Shown piece after piece: positions 47,926-56,915 of a stretch of 61,192 nucleotides of DNA. A program made the translations under genes and the position numbers. The notes under the pieces were generated by a model, which saw nothing but the letters and a program-made list of their open reading frames with translations, had not been told where the DNA came from and made no database searches. The DNA is from a bacterium (GTDB taxonomy: Bacteria > Myxococcota_A > Bradymonadia > UBA7976 > UBA1532), in contig JAUHYW010000064.1 in the NCBI GenBank assembly GCA_030426085.1, positions 1 to 61,192 of the forward strand. The letters run 5' to 3'. The first letter of the stretch is position 1; each line of letters starts with the position of its first letter.

Positions 47926-48894
47926 CTACTCCAGCCGGATGCGGGGGTCGACGAACGCCAGCAGCAGGTCGGCGATCGTATTGCCCGCCACCAGCATCAG
48001 CGTCGCGACCAGCACCGCCGCCATCACCAGCGGCTCGTCCTGGGCGAAGACGGCGTCGACCGTCAGCCGGGCGAGGCCGGGCCAGGCGAAGACGACCTCG
48101 ACGAGAAACGAGCCGGTCAACAGCGCCGCGAGGCTGTAGCCGAAGAGTGTGATCAAGGGGTTCACCGCGTTGCCGAAGGCGTGCTTGTAGACCACCTGCC
48201 GCCGGCTGAGGCCCTTGGCCCGCGCCGTGCGCACGTAGTCCTTGCTGAGCGTCTCGACCATCTCGGCCCGCATCTGCCGCATGTAGCCGGCCATGCTCGT
48301 CGTGCCGATGACGAGGGCCGGCAGCACGAGGTGGTGGGCCACGTCGACGACCTGCTCCCAGGGGGTGAAGTCGTCCCAGTAGATCTGGTCGCGCATGCCA
48401 CCCACCGGGAACCACTCGGTCACCGCGGCGAACATGACCATGAGCAGCGCGAAGAACACCCGGGGGATGGACAGCCCGACGAACGAGATGAAGCTGGCGC
48501 CCTTGTCGAGCCAGGTGCCCTGGTTGACCCCGGCCATCACCCCCAGCGGCAGCGCCAGACCCCAGGCGATGAGCAGCGCCGAGCCGGTGAGCAGCAGGGT
48601 GTTGGTCAGGCGCTCGGCGATCAGATCGAAGACCGGCAGGTCGAAGCGGAACGAGTCGCCGAAGTCGAGCTGGATCGCGTTGACCAGCCACGCCCAGTAG
48701 CGCTCGAAGAGGCCGCCTTCGAGGCCGTACTTGGTGCGCAGCGCGGCCATGTACTCTTCGGTGACCTGCGGATCCTCCATGAGCCGGGTGAAGTAGTCAC
48801 CCGGGGCGGCATAGAGCAGGCAGTAGGTCAGGAAGGTGACCGCGAGCAGCAGCGGCGGGATGGCCAGCAGCCGGCGGGCGATGAACGTCCACAT
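47926..48894 (-). CDS. Peptide ABC transporter permease (DppB/OppB type)
   Basis: 322 residues. Six membrane helices begin with RRLLAIPPLLLAVTFLTYCL, the usual DppB opening, then APGDYFTRL. The EAA-type loop is ARAKGLSRRQVVYKHAFGNA with GNAVNPLIT after it. It sits 10 bases downstream of the substrate-binding-protein gene and pairs with the DppC-like gene. Normal length for the family. Its substrate class (dipeptide, oligopeptide, nickel, sugar) cannot be told from the permease alone. Confidence 0.93.
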   Translation of the reverse strand: MWTFIARRLLAIPPLLLAVTFLTYCLLYAAPGDYFTRLMEDPQVTEEYMAALRTKYGLEGGLFERYWAWLVNAIQLDFGDSFRFDLPVFDLIAERLTNTLLLTGSALLIAWGLALPLGVMAGVNQGTWLDKGASFISFVGLSIPRVFFALLMVMFAAVTEWFPVGGMRDQIYWDDFTPWEQVVDVAHHLVLPALVIGTTSMAGYMRQMRAEMVETLSKDYVRTARAKGLSRRQVVYKHAFGNAVNPLITLFGYSLAALLTGSFLVEVVFAWPGLARLTVDAVFAQDEPLVMAAVLVATLMLVAGNTIADLLLAFVDPRIRLE

Positions 48895-48903
48895 CGAGGC
48901 GGC

Positions 48904-50769
48904 TCAGCGCTTCTTGGGGGTCTTGAAGTACAGCGTCTCGATGTTCCAGTAGGCCTTGGGGCGCATCGGCGACGGCTTCAGGTTGCCGATGTTGTCCCGG
49001 GCGGCGACCGCGTCGGCGGCGACCACGAGCATGATCTGGGGCAGCTTGTCGGAGAAGATCCGGTAGATCTCGTCGCTGTACTTGCGCCGCTCGGCGTGGT
49101 CGAAGGCCCCGGTGTTGAGCTTGACCAGCTCGTCGATGCGGGCCTCCCAGTCGGTCGCCGGCTTCGCCTGGTTGGGGTGCCAGGCGTGGCTGCGGCCGCT
49201 CGACAGCAGGATGTTCTTCGACTGCGCCGGGTCGGGCGGGATGCCGGTGCCCCAGCCGAGCAGGACCGCGTCGAAGTTGCGGGTGTCGTTGAGCGAGGTG
49301 ACGAGGTCGTTGAACGGCACCGGGCGGATGTTGGCGCTGATGCCCAGCTTCTTGAGGTCGTCCTTGATGACGTTGAGCATCGCGATGCGGGTCGAGTTCT
49401 CGGAGTTGGTGATGATGGTGAACTCGACCGGGTTGCCCGCGCCGTCGTGCAGCGCCCCGTCCTTCTCGACGAAGCCGGCCCCGGCGAGCAGCTTGCGCGA
49501 CGCGTCGAGGTCGTAGGGGTACTCGATGACCTTGCCCGCGGGGTACCACTTCTTGTTGCCGGGGCTGGTGAGCGCCCACAGCGGCTCACCCCGGCCGCTG
49601 AGCACCGTGCGCACGATGCCCTCCCGGTCGATCGCGTGGCTGATGGCCTTGCGGAAGGCGACGTCGCGGAACCACTTCAGCCGGGTCGGCTCGACGTAGG
49701 GCTTGCCGTCCGAGTCGCTGCCGTCGTCCATGTTGAACATCAGGTAGTTGGTGTTGAAGGCCGGCCCCATGTCGTGAATGGTGTAGCCGTCGGCGTCGGC
49801 CTTCTTCTTGAGGGCCTCGTAGTCCTCGGGCCGCACCTCGAGGGCGTCGGTCTCGCCCTGGCGGAACTTGAGCATCTCGGTGTTGAAGTCGGGCACGATC
49901 ACGAAGATGACCCGGTTCAGATAGGGCAGCCGGTTGCCGTCCCGGTCGACCTTCCAGTAGTGCGGGTTGCGCTTGAGCACCACCCGCTCCTCGGTCTTGA
50001 AGTCGTCGACGACGAACGGCCCCGAGCTGACGAGGTCCTTCGTGGGCGTCTGCAAGCTCATCGCCTTGTTGAACTCGCCCGCCTCGTAGGCCTTCTGCCA
50101 CTTCGCCTTGGGGATGGCATACAGGCTGCCGACCGCCGCCTGGAACAGCACGTTCTTCTCGTGCAACTGGAACTTGAAGGTGCGGTCGTCGACCTTCGAC
50201 ACCGCCGGGTAGCGGGCCTTGCCCTCGGCGGTGTCGCCCTGGCGGAACAGGCTCTTGAGCGAGTTGGGGATGTTGTCGTCGATGACCACGTTGTAGCTGA
50301 AGATGAAGTCGTCGGCGGTCATCGGGGTGCCGTCCGACCAGCGCAGCCCTTCACGCAGGGTGAAGGTGTACGACAGCCCGTCTTCGCTGCGCACGTACTT
50401 CTCGCACAGGCCGGGCTCTTCCTCCTGCTCGTGGCGGTTGTAGTCCCAGCAGCTCTGGAAGACCGGCCCGAAGAGGATGTCGGTGGTCGAGGTCTCGTTG
50501 GCGATGAGCGGGTTGAAGCCCTTGGGGTTGCCGGCGGCGCCCACCACGAAGGTGCCGCCGTACTTGCCGACGTCGATGTCATCGTGCACGAACGCGCCCT
50601 TGGGGGCCTCGCCCTCGAACGCCGGCTTGGGGGTGCCGATCGAGGTGGTCGCCGCCTGGCCCGCCGCGCCGGCCTTCTCGCCGCCGTCCTTCGAGCCGGA
50701 GCAACCGATCGTCGCCCCCAACCCGGCGACCAGCGTCGCCGAGAGCATCCACCTGAAACCGCTGCGCAT
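48904..50769 (-). CDS. ABC transporter substrate-binding lipoprotein (SBP family 5)
   Basis: 621 residues; the ATG follows GGGAG at 7 bases. Lipoprotein signal ends GATIGC (Cys23), followed by a Gly/Ala/Lys spacer. Family-5 features include PKGFNPLIANETSTT, YTFTLREGLRWSDGTPMTADD and the late FRKAISHAIDREGIV. It is longer than average (about 530), with most of the excess near the N-terminus and between the lobes. It captures a peptide or similar ligand in the periplasm, tethered to the membrane, for the DppB/DppC/DppD-type partners encoded downstream in the same operon. First gene of that operon. Confidence 0.93.
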   Translation of the reverse strand: MRSGFRWMLSATLVAGLGATIGCSGSKDGGEKAGAAGQAATTSIGTPKPAFEGEAPKGAFVHDDIDVGKYGGTFVVGAAGNPKGFNPLIANETSTTDILFGPVFQSCWDYNRHEQEEEPGLCEKYVRSEDGLSYTFTLREGLRWSDGTPMTADDFIFSYNVVIDDNIPNSLKSLFRQGDTAEGKARYPAVSKVDDRTFKFQLHEKNVLFQAAVGSLYAIPKAKWQKAYEAGEFNKAMSLQTPTKDLVSSGPFVVDDFKTEERVVLKRNPHYWKVDRDGNRLPYLNRVIFVIVPDFNTEMLKFRQGETDALEVRPEDYEALKKKADADGYTIHDMGPAFNTNYLMFNMDDGSDSDGKPYVEPTRLKWFRDVAFRKAISHAIDREGIVRTVLSGRGEPLWALTSPGNKKWYPAGKVIEYPYDLDASRKLLAGAGFVEKDGALHDGAGNPVEFTIITNSENSTRIAMLNVIKDDLKKLGISANIRPVPFNDLVTSLNDTRNFDAVLLGWGTGIPPDPAQSKNILLSSGRSHAWHPNQAKPATDWEARIDELVKLNTGAFDHAERRKYSDEIYRIFSDKLPQIMLVVAADAVAARDNIGNLKPSPMRPKAYWNIETLYFKTPKKR

Positions 50770-50882
50770 CGTCGACTCCCACCCTTCTGTTCTCGGGGAT
50801 CGCAGGAACGCGACACGCTAACCCGGCCGGCCGCGGAACGCAACGCCGGCTCGGGCCGCACGGGGCGCGCCGCAGCGGGCGA

Positions 50883-50918
50883 TTGACGGTTTATTCGCCC
50901 GATCGGGTGCGCTATAGA
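50883..50918 (+). promoter_or_regulatory. Weak candidate promoter with internal palindrome
   Basis: TATAGA at 50913-50918 is a fair -10 with TTTATT 17 bases upstream. TTGACG at 50883-50888 is a better -35 box, but 24 bases away. Between them CCCGATCGGG is a perfect 10-bp palindrome, a position that suits a repressor. It would serve the gene at 50949. Confidence 0.35.
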
Positions 50919-50948
50919 TGGCGCCGCACTCCCGACCGGAAGGCGTCA

Positions 50949-51893
50949 GTGGCCCATTCAGCGCAGATCGTCGAGTTGTTCCCGGCCCCCGAGGGCGAGG
51001 CCGCCGAAGAGGCCCCGATCCGCCGGGCGCCGGCGACCGGGCGCCGCACCTCGACCGCCCCCCGACGAAGCCCGCCGCCCCGCCGCTCGGGGGGCGCGCT
51101 GCAAGGCCCGCTGACCGCGGCCGTCGAGCCCTTCGCCGCCGATGACGAGCGCCCGGCCGCGCCCGATCCGGCCTCGGTGCTCGCCGGGCTGATCGACCTG
51201 CGGGGCGGGGTGGCGCTCGCCGAGCGGCTGGCGGAGATCGACGGGCCCCCGCCCGCGGCGCCGCCGGCCGATCCGGCCGCGGTCCGGGCCACGCTGCACG
51301 CCGGGCTGACCGACATCGAGGCCCGCCTCGACGACGCCTTCACCCACGCCTTCCGCCCCCGCTACCGGCTGCCCAACCCGACCCGGGCGTGGCTGATCAT
51401 CGAGCGGGCCGGCCTGCCCGAGACGCCCCGCCCCGGGCCCCGGGCCCGCAAGCACCCCCGGGCCCTGAAGGTCGCCAACCGCCACCTGTGGGCCCCGATC
51501 GCCGAGTTCCTCGACACCCACCTCAAGCGGGCCCGCTTCGCGCTGCGCGATCTGCGGGCCGAGCTGGAGACCCCGCTGTACGGGCTGGGCGAGGAGGCCG
51601 CCCGGCTGGTGCGGCTCGATACGGCGCTGACCGAGGCGACCCACGGCGCGGCCGAGAAGCTCTACCGCCGGCTGTCCCACACGACCGAGCAGGCGTTCGC
51701 CGCCCGCATGTTCGACGCGTTCCGCGGCTGGCCCGAGCCGGTGACGGCCGAGGACTTCGCGCCCGGCTGGAGCGCGGAGGGCTGGCTGGGTGATCTGCTG
51801 GCCGACGCCCAGGCGCTCGCCCGGGCGGTCGTGCACCACGAGCGGGCCCGGCTCGAGGCGCTGGTCGAGTCGGCCTGCGCGCTCGCCGGTTGA
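50949..51893 (+). CDS. Unknown protein, conserved helical C-terminus likely
   Basis: 314 residues from a GTG at 50949 that follows GGAAGG. The N-terminal about 80 residues are basic, Pro/Arg-rich and probably disordered (RRAPATGRRTSTAPRRSPPP). The remainder is rich in Leu/Ala/Arg/Glu helices (LDDAFTHAFRPRYRLPNP, FLDTHLKRARFALRDLRAEL) with no membrane segment or signal. I do not recognise the family; DUF3348-like proteins came to mind but cannot be confirmed. It diverges from the transporter operon. Confidence 0.65.
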   Translation: MAHSAQIVELFPAPEGEAAEEAPIRRAPATGRRTSTAPRRSPPPRRSGGALQGPLTAAVEPFAADDERPAAPDPASVLAGLIDLRGGVALAERLAEIDGPPPAAPPADPAAVRATLHAGLTDIEARLDDAFTHAFRPRYRLPNPTRAWLIIERAGLPETPRPGPRARKHPRALKVANRHLWAPIAEFLDTHLKRARFALRDLRAELETPLYGLGEEAARLVRLDTALTEATHGAAEKLYRRLSHTTEQAFAARMFDAFRGWPEPVTAEDFAPGWSAEGWLGDLLADAQALARAVVHHERARLEALVESACALAG

Positions 51894-51909
51894 CGCCGCG
51901 TTCGCGGGC

Positions 51910-52599
51910 TCAGGGCGCCGCCGGGGCCTCGGGCGGGGCCGGGGCCGGCGGCGCCTGCCGCTTCTCGCCGGGGCACGCGCCCCCGCCATCGACCCACGTC
52001 GTGAACGCCTTCACGAAGTCGGGGTGACTCAGCGGCGGCACCGTGCGCGCGCCGCCCGGCTGCCAGCCCCACAGCACCAGCTTGTCGTGCCCGACGTGCT
52101 TCAGCAGCCCGGCCAGATCCTTGCCTCCGTTGCGCGCGGGGTCCTTGAGCTGGGCGCACAGGCTGGCCGGGGTGTGCCCCTGGAAGACCATCGGCGTCTG
52201 CTCCGGCGGGAGCTGCCAGTGGGGGGCCCCCGGCGGCCCGCCGGCGATGCCGAGCGCCTCGGAGTTGACCGCCCGGTGGCAGGTGCTGCACGCCACCCCG
52301 TTCTTCACGCTGGTCCGGCTGATGTTCATGCGATGGGGCCGGCTGCTATCGGTCTGCAGCGGCCGATCGCCGGTGGGGTGGCAGTTCATGCACCGGGGGT
52401 GGGTCAGCACCCGATACACATCGCCCCACGCCGACTGCGCGGCGGCGAACTGCTCGGCGTCGACCGGGGCCGGCGCGGCCGGCGGGGGCTCCTCTTCGAA
52501 GCCGACCGGGACCTCGGCCGGCTCGGCCCCGGCGACCCCGGCCGACAGCAACAGGCCGGCGATGACATGCAGCGCGTTCGAGAGGCACGGGCGAGACAT
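51910..52599 (-). CDS. Di-haem cytochrome c, electron acceptor of the molybdoenzyme
   Basis: 229 residues from the ATG at 52599; GGAGG lies upstream and the ATG shares one base with the preceding stop (TGATG). Signal peptide LSNALHVIAGLLLSAGVAGA, so it is periplasmic. Two c-type haem sites are visible, CMNCH and CSTCH, with Met and His candidates (HRMNISRT) for axial ligands. It is the last gene of the OMP-IorA-IorB-cytochrome unit and should pass electrons from the molybdopterin enzyme to the respiratory chain, as in isoquinoline/aldehyde oxidoreductases. Confidence 0.82.
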   Translation of the reverse strand: MSRPCLSNALHVIAGLLLSAGVAGAEPAEVPVGFEEEPPPAAPAPVDAEQFAAAQSAWGDVYRVLTHPRCMNCHPTGDRPLQTDSSRPHRMNISRTSVKNGVACSTCHRAVNSEALGIAGGPPGAPHWQLPPEQTPMVFQGHTPASLCAQLKDPARNGGKDLAGLLKHVGHDKLVLWGWQPGGARTVPPLSHPDFVKAFTTWVDGGGACPGEKRQAPPAPAPPEAPAAP

Positions 52600-54803
52600 C
52601 ACGTCGCCTCCTTCAAGGCATCGGTCAATGGCATCCGGCGCAGCCACTTGCCGGTGACTGCGAACAGCGCCCCGGCGAGGGCCGGCGCCACCGGAGGCAG
52701 CCCCGGCTCGCCGCTGCCGGTGGGCGACTCGGCGCTGTCGATCAGCGTGTGCCGGAACTCGGGCGTCTCGTGCAGCCGCAGCACCCGATAGTCATCGTAA
52801 TTGCCCTGCTGCACCCGCCCCTCGCGGATGTCGATGCGGCCCCACAGCGCCGCCGACAGCCCGAAGATCGCCGCGCTCTCGATCTGGGCCTTCACCTGAT
52901 CGGGGTTGATGATCTGCCCGCAGTCCATCGCCGACGAGATGCGCCGCACCCGGATCTCGCCGTCGAACACGCCGGCCTCGACCACCTGAGCGCAGTACGT
53001 CCCGAACGACTGATGGGCCGCGATGCCCCGCCCCCAGCCCTCGTCGAGCGGCGCGCCCCAGCCGCCCAGCTCGGCGGCGGCCTCGAGCACCTTCAGCTTG
53101 CGCGGGTCGCCCCCGAGCAGCCCCCGGCGGAACTCGAAGGCGTCGGCCCCCGCCGCGTGGGCCAGCTCGTTCATGAAGCCCTCCACCGCGAAGGCGTTGA
53201 CCGAGTGACCCACCGAGCGCCAGAAGGTCACCGGCACCGTCACCCGGATGGGTGTGAACGCCACCCGCACGTTGGGGATGGCATAAGTCAGCGTCGCCAG
53301 CCCCTCGGTGGCCAGCACGTTGGGCAGCGAGTCGCTGGTCTCCATGTGACCCGCCGCGCGGGCGATGGCTTTCGCCGGCAGCCACCCGGGCACGAAGCTG
53401 GGCACGATGGTCTCGAGGTTGAACAGCGACTGGGACAAGGCGTGCCCGCTGATGGCCGTCGCCGTGCCATTCGAGTCGATGGCCCCCTTCATGCGGGCGA
53501 GCATCAGCGGCCGGTAGAAGCCGGCTCGGGTGTCCTCCTCGCGGGACCAGATGACCTGCGCCGGCCGCCCGGTGCGCTTCGAGACCTCGAGCGCCATGCT
53601 CACGAAGTCGAGCACCCCCCGCCGACCGAAGCCGCCGCCGAGGTAGGTGGTGTAGACCTCGACCCTCTCCAGATCGACCCCGCCCATGCGGGCCGCCGTG
53701 GAGCGCACCGCCGACTGGAACTGCGTGCCGGCCCACACCCGCACCCGGTCCTTCTCGACGTGGGCGGTGGCGTTCATCGGCTCCAGCGGCGCGTGGGCCA
53801 GGTAGGGCCCGGCGTAGACCGCCTCGACCACCTTGCCGCCCTCGGCCGCCGCCTCGAAGGCGTCATCGACGTCGCCCTCCTCCCGCTGGGCGGCGCCCTC
53901 ATTGGCCGACTCGGCGACCGCGGCGCTCATCAGCGCGTCGGAGTCCAGCTTCGCGTTGCGCCCCGGATCCCACTCGACGACGACCTTCGCCGCCGCCCGC
54001 CGGGCCTGCCAGTACTTCTCGGCGACCACCGCCACCCCGGATGGGATCTCGAAGACATCGACGACCCCCGCCATGCCTTTGGCCTCGGCGGCGTCGACGC
54101 GGGTCGGCGTGCCGGTGAAGGTCGGCGGCCGCAGCACCACCGCCTTGACCATGCCCTCGATCTGCACGTCGATGCCGAAGATCGGCGCCCCGGTCACCTT
54201 GGGCAGCAGGTCGGTCCGGGGGGTCGGCTGGCCGATGACCGCGTACTCCGCCCGGGGCTTGAGCGCCACGTCGTCGGGGATGTCCCGCTCGGCGGCCTGC
54301 TTCAAGAGCTCGCCGTAGCGCAGCTTTCGCCCGCTGGCGGCGTGCATCACGACCCCGTCCTCGACCGTGCACTCGCCGATCTTGCAGCCCCAGACCTGCG
54401 CCGCCGAGGCGACGAGCATCGTGCGGGCCGCGGCGGCCGCGGTACGGATCGGGATCCAGGCGTCGGGGGTCGAGGTCGAGCCGCCGGTGATCTGGAAGCC
54501 GAACACCTCGTAGGCCGGCCCGGCGACGTCGGGGAAGACCTCGATCCGGTCGACGGGCACCGCCAGCTCTTCGGCGACGAGGATGGCGTGGGTGGTGAAC
54601 GTGCCCTGGCCCATCTCGGACTTGCCCATGCCGACCTGCACCCGGTCGTCGGGCGTGATCGTCAGGAAGGCCGCCGGCCTGAACGTGCCGTCCTTCTCGG
54701 CCGCCGCCCGCATCTCCCGGACCGCGGGCGAGCCGCAGCTCACCCCCACGAACAAGGCCCCGGCGCCGGTCAGCGTCACCTTCAGGAAGTCGCGCCGCTG
54801 CAT
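52599..54803 (-). CDS. iorB: Isoquinoline 1-oxidoreductase-type molybdopterin subunit (large)
   Basis: 734 residues. The ATG at 54803 shares one base with the stop of the 2Fe-2S subunit (TGATG). The Tat signal [18 protein letters not shown] sends the folded enzyme to the periplasm. The Mo-cofactor segments include MGKSEMGQGTFTTHA, HAPLEPMNATAHV, GGGFGRRG, and the C-terminal SGEPGLPPVAPALA that carries the active-site Glu of the xanthine-oxidase family. Members hydroxylate N-heterocycles or oxidise aldehydes. The single-chain Mo subunit with a separate 2Fe-2S subunit and no FAD subunit fits IorAB. Substrate not known. Confidence 0.88.
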   Translation of the reverse strand: MQRRDFLKVTLTGAGALFVGVSCGSPAVREMRAAAEKDGTFRPAAFLTITPDDRVQVGMGKSEMGQGTFTTHAILVAEELAVPVDRIEVFPDVAGPAYEVFGFQITGGSTSTPDAWIPIRTAAAAARTMLVASAAQVWGCKIGECTVEDGVVMHAASGRKLRYGELLKQAAERDIPDDVALKPRAEYAVIGQPTPRTDLLPKVTGAPIFGIDVQIEGMVKAVVLRPPTFTGTPTRVDAAEAKGMAGVVDVFEIPSGVAVVAEKYWQARRAAAKVVVEWDPGRNAKLDSDALMSAAVAESANEGAAQREEGDVDDAFEAAAEGGKVVEAVYAGPYLAHAPLEPMNATAHVEKDRVRVWAGTQFQSAVRSTAARMGGVDLERVEVYTTYLGGGFGRRGVLDFVSMALEVSKRTGRPAQVIWSREEDTRAGFYRPLMLARMKGAIDSNGTATAISGHALSQSLFNLETIVPSFVPGWLPAKAIARAAGHMETSDSLPNVLATEGLATLTYAIPNVRVAFTPIRVTVPVTFWRSVGHSVNAFAVEGFMNELAHAAGADAFEFRRGLLGGDPRKLKVLEAAAELGGWGAPLDEGWGRGIAAHQSFGTYCAQVVEAGVFDGEIRVRRISSAMDCGQIINPDQVKAQIESAAIFGLSAALWGRIDIREGRVQQGNYDDYRVLRLHETPEFRHTLIDSAESPTGSGEPGLPPVAPALAGALFAVTGKWLRRMPLTDALKEAT

Positions 54804-55309
54804 CAGCGCCCCCCTCCGGCCTTGGGGGCCTTCGCCTTCGGGGCCTTCGGCGACTGCGCGAGCAGCTCGGCCGCCCGGTGCACCGCCCGGCGGATGCGGG
54901 GGTAGGTCCCGCAGCGGCACAGGTTGGCCGACAGCGCTGCGTCGATGTCTTCGTCGGTGGGCTTGGGGTTGACCGCGAGCAGCGCCACCGTCGACATGAT
55001 CTGACCCGCCTGACAGTACCCGCACTGGGGCACGTTGCCCTCGACCCACGCCTGCTGCACCGGGTGCAGCATGCCCTCGGCGCCGATGCTGCGGATGGTG
55101 CGCACCTCGCGCCCCTCGACGTCGGCCAGCCCGGTCACGCACGACCGCCGGGGCTGCCCGTCGACGTGCACCGTGCACGCCCCGCACAGCGCCTTGCCGC
55201 AGCCGAACTTCACCTCGCGCACGCCCAGCTCTTCCCGCAGCACCCACAGCAGGGGCACGTCCTCGGGCACGTCGACCTCGACCTCGCGGCCGTCCACTCG
55301 CAGCTTCAT
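54803..55309 (-). CDS. iorA: Isoquinoline 1-oxidoreductase-type 2Fe-2S subunit (small)
   Basis: 168 residues; GGGAG precedes the ATG at 55309. Two 2Fe-2S clusters are readable: [17 protein letters not shown] with a later RRSC (plant ferredoxin-type), and CGYCQAGQ with CRCGTY (the xanthine-oxidase-type cluster). It moves electrons from the Mo site of the large subunit to the cytochrome. The C-terminus is a short [11 protein letters not shown] tail. It has no signal of its own and is expected to ride across the membrane with the Tat-exported large subunit. Both ends overlap neighbours by TGATG. Confidence 0.9.
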   Translation of the reverse strand: MKLRVDGREVEVDVPEDVPLLWVLREELGVREVKFGCGKALCGACTVHVDGQPRRSCVTGLADVEGREVRTIRSIGAEGMLHPVQQAWVEGNVPQCGYCQAGQIMSTVALLAVNPKPTDEDIDAALSANLCRCGTYPRIRRAVHRAAELLAQSPKAPKAKAPKAGGGR

Positions 55310-55836
55310 CACTCGCTCCCCGCGCCGGGCGGCGGCGTCTCGGACGCCCAGACCGGCAGCTTGAACATGAGCCCGACCTGACCCAGGTGGTCCCCGGTGT
55401 CGAAGAAGTAGCCGTAGCGCCCGTAGAGCGAGACCACCGCCAGCGACAGCAGCAGCCGGCCCGTCGCCCCGAACTCGGGCTCGCCGTCCACCAGCCGCAG
55501 CGCCCCGCCGCCGTCGAAGCCGACGATGGCCATCCCGAGCTGCGGCCCGGCGGTGAACAGCGGCTCGCCGCCCCGGCCGAAGTCGTACAGGCCGTCGACG
55601 TACAGCCCGATCCAGCTCGCCTGCGACAGCCGGCTGACGCTCCACTCGGCGCCGAGGTAGCCCCCGCCGCCGCCCGACCCGAAGCTGCCGCCGAAGGTGG
55701 GCCCGAGCATCATCGTCCAGCCCGGCTGCGGCCCGAAGTCGAACGGCTGCTCGGGCGCCTCGTCGGGCTCGGCCCCGGCCGCTCCGGCGCCGAGCGCCAG
55801 GACCGCGGCCATCGCCAGGGCTCTCGACCACTGCAT
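55309..55836 (-). CDS. Outer-membrane beta-barrel-like protein at the head of the ior operon
   Basis: 175 residues from an ATG at 55836 with AGGAGG upstream. Signal peptide [18 protein letters not shown]. The mature protein is a run of beta strands with Gly-rich turns ([46 protein letters not shown]) and fits a small outer-membrane barrel. Its stop shares a base with the IorA ATG, so it is translated with the oxidoreductase and may help substrate entry; this is inferred from position. Unrelated to the barrel at 34848 as far as seen. Confidence 0.7.
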   Translation of the reverse strand: MQWSRALAMAAVLALGAGAAGAEPDEAPEQPFDFGPQPGWTMMLGPTFGGSFGSGGGGGYLGAEWSVSRLSQASWIGLYVDGLYDFGRGGEPLFTAGPQLGMAIVGFDGGGALRLVDGEPEFGATGRLLLSLAVVSLYGRYGYFFDTGDHLGQVGLMFKLPVWASETPPPGAGSE

Positions 55837-56012
55837 ACGCGCGCCTCCTGCGGCTCGAGTCGGGTCATGTGACCCCGCGGGCCGCGGGCTGTCAACGACG
55901 GCGGGCGGCGGTACGGGAGGCGGATGCGGCGATGGGGGTCGGGGTGAGTTGTTTCCTGTCGGGTCGTGACTCATCCTGGGGCTCGTCGGCACATCGAATG
56001 GGGGAGGGACGG

Positions 56013-56861
56013 GTGACTGACGCCACCGTGAGGATCGGGTGCGAGCACGGGCCGACGCGAGATGGGCACCCGCTCGCCCGGGCCGAGAAGCAGATCTTCG
56101 ACGCGCACGACCGCCGCGCGGCCAAGGGCCAGCGGGTCGTCGCCGACGGCGCGGTCTGCCCTGCGTGTTGGTCGGCGCCAGAGAGCGCGCGGGTGGTCTT
56201 CGTGCTCAAGGAGGTCAACCACGACGGCAGCGCCGGGCTCGACGATCTCCGAGAGTTCCTGCGCACGGCCGAGGGGCTGGGGCCGAAGGGGCGGATGGGC
56301 GCGACCTGGAACACGGTCGCCCGCTGGATGGAGCTCTTCGAGGCGGAGCGGGCCGGTCATCCGGCTCCGGCGGTGGACGCGCTCGAGCAGATCCGGGTGA
56401 CGCCGGCCACGGTCCGCAGTGGGCGGCTCCCGGCGTTGAACCGCCTCTGCGTGGTGAACCTCAACAAGGGTGGAGGCGGCGCGACGGCCAACGCCGTGCG
56501 TCTCACCCTGGCCGCCAGCCGCGACGCCACGTTGTTGTCGGCCCAGCTCGCGCTCTACCGCGACGCGCGGCTCTACGTCTGCGGAGGCGGGGACGTCGCC
56601 GAGATCGTCGCCGGGCTGGACCTGCTCGGGCCGCTGCTTCCTCTGAGCGCGTGGCGCGAGGTCGGGGTGTCCATCGGCAAGCGCAAGGCCAGAGCCCGCT
56701 GGACGACGACCGCGTGGGGAGTCCCGGTGATCGCGGCGCCCCACCCGGCGGCGCGAAAGTCGACCCGCGAGCTGCGCGATCTCATGGTGGCCTGCCTCGC
56801 GGCCATCGAGCCGGCACTGGGCCCCTCGGCGGGCGCGCCCCGCGGAGATCATCGGCGCTGA
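56013..56861 (+). CDS. Uracil-DNA-glycosylase-fold-like protein
   Basis: 282 residues from a GTG at 56013 just after GGGGGAGGG; an ATG at 55998 is possible. Recognisable blocks are AVCPACW, then VVFVLKEVNHDG, a WNTVARWMELF helix, VVNLNKGGGGAT, LYVCGGGDVAEIV, and a late PVIAAPHPAARKS. The late HP-x-x-R element and the LKE-N start recall a broad family related to uracil-DNA glycosylases, but I cannot confirm base-excision activity. The AVCPACW pair might bind a metal. It stands alone, diverging from the ior operon. Confidence 0.6.
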   Translation: MTDATVRIGCEHGPTRDGHPLARAEKQIFDAHDRRAAKGQRVVADGAVCPACWSAPESARVVFVLKEVNHDGSAGLDDLREFLRTAEGLGPKGRMGATWNTVARWMELFEAERAGHPAPAVDALEQIRVTPATVRSGRLPALNRLCVVNLNKGGGGATANAVRLTLAASRDATLLSAQLALYRDARLYVCGGGDVAEIVAGLDLLGPLLPLSAWREVGVSIGKRKARARWTTTAWGVPVIAAPHPAARKSTRELRDLMVACLAAIEPALGPSAGAPRGDHRR

Positions 56862-56915
56862 GCGCGTCGAGCGCGGCGTCCAGCATGCCCGGCTCTCCGA
56901 AGGTCGAGCGCGCCA

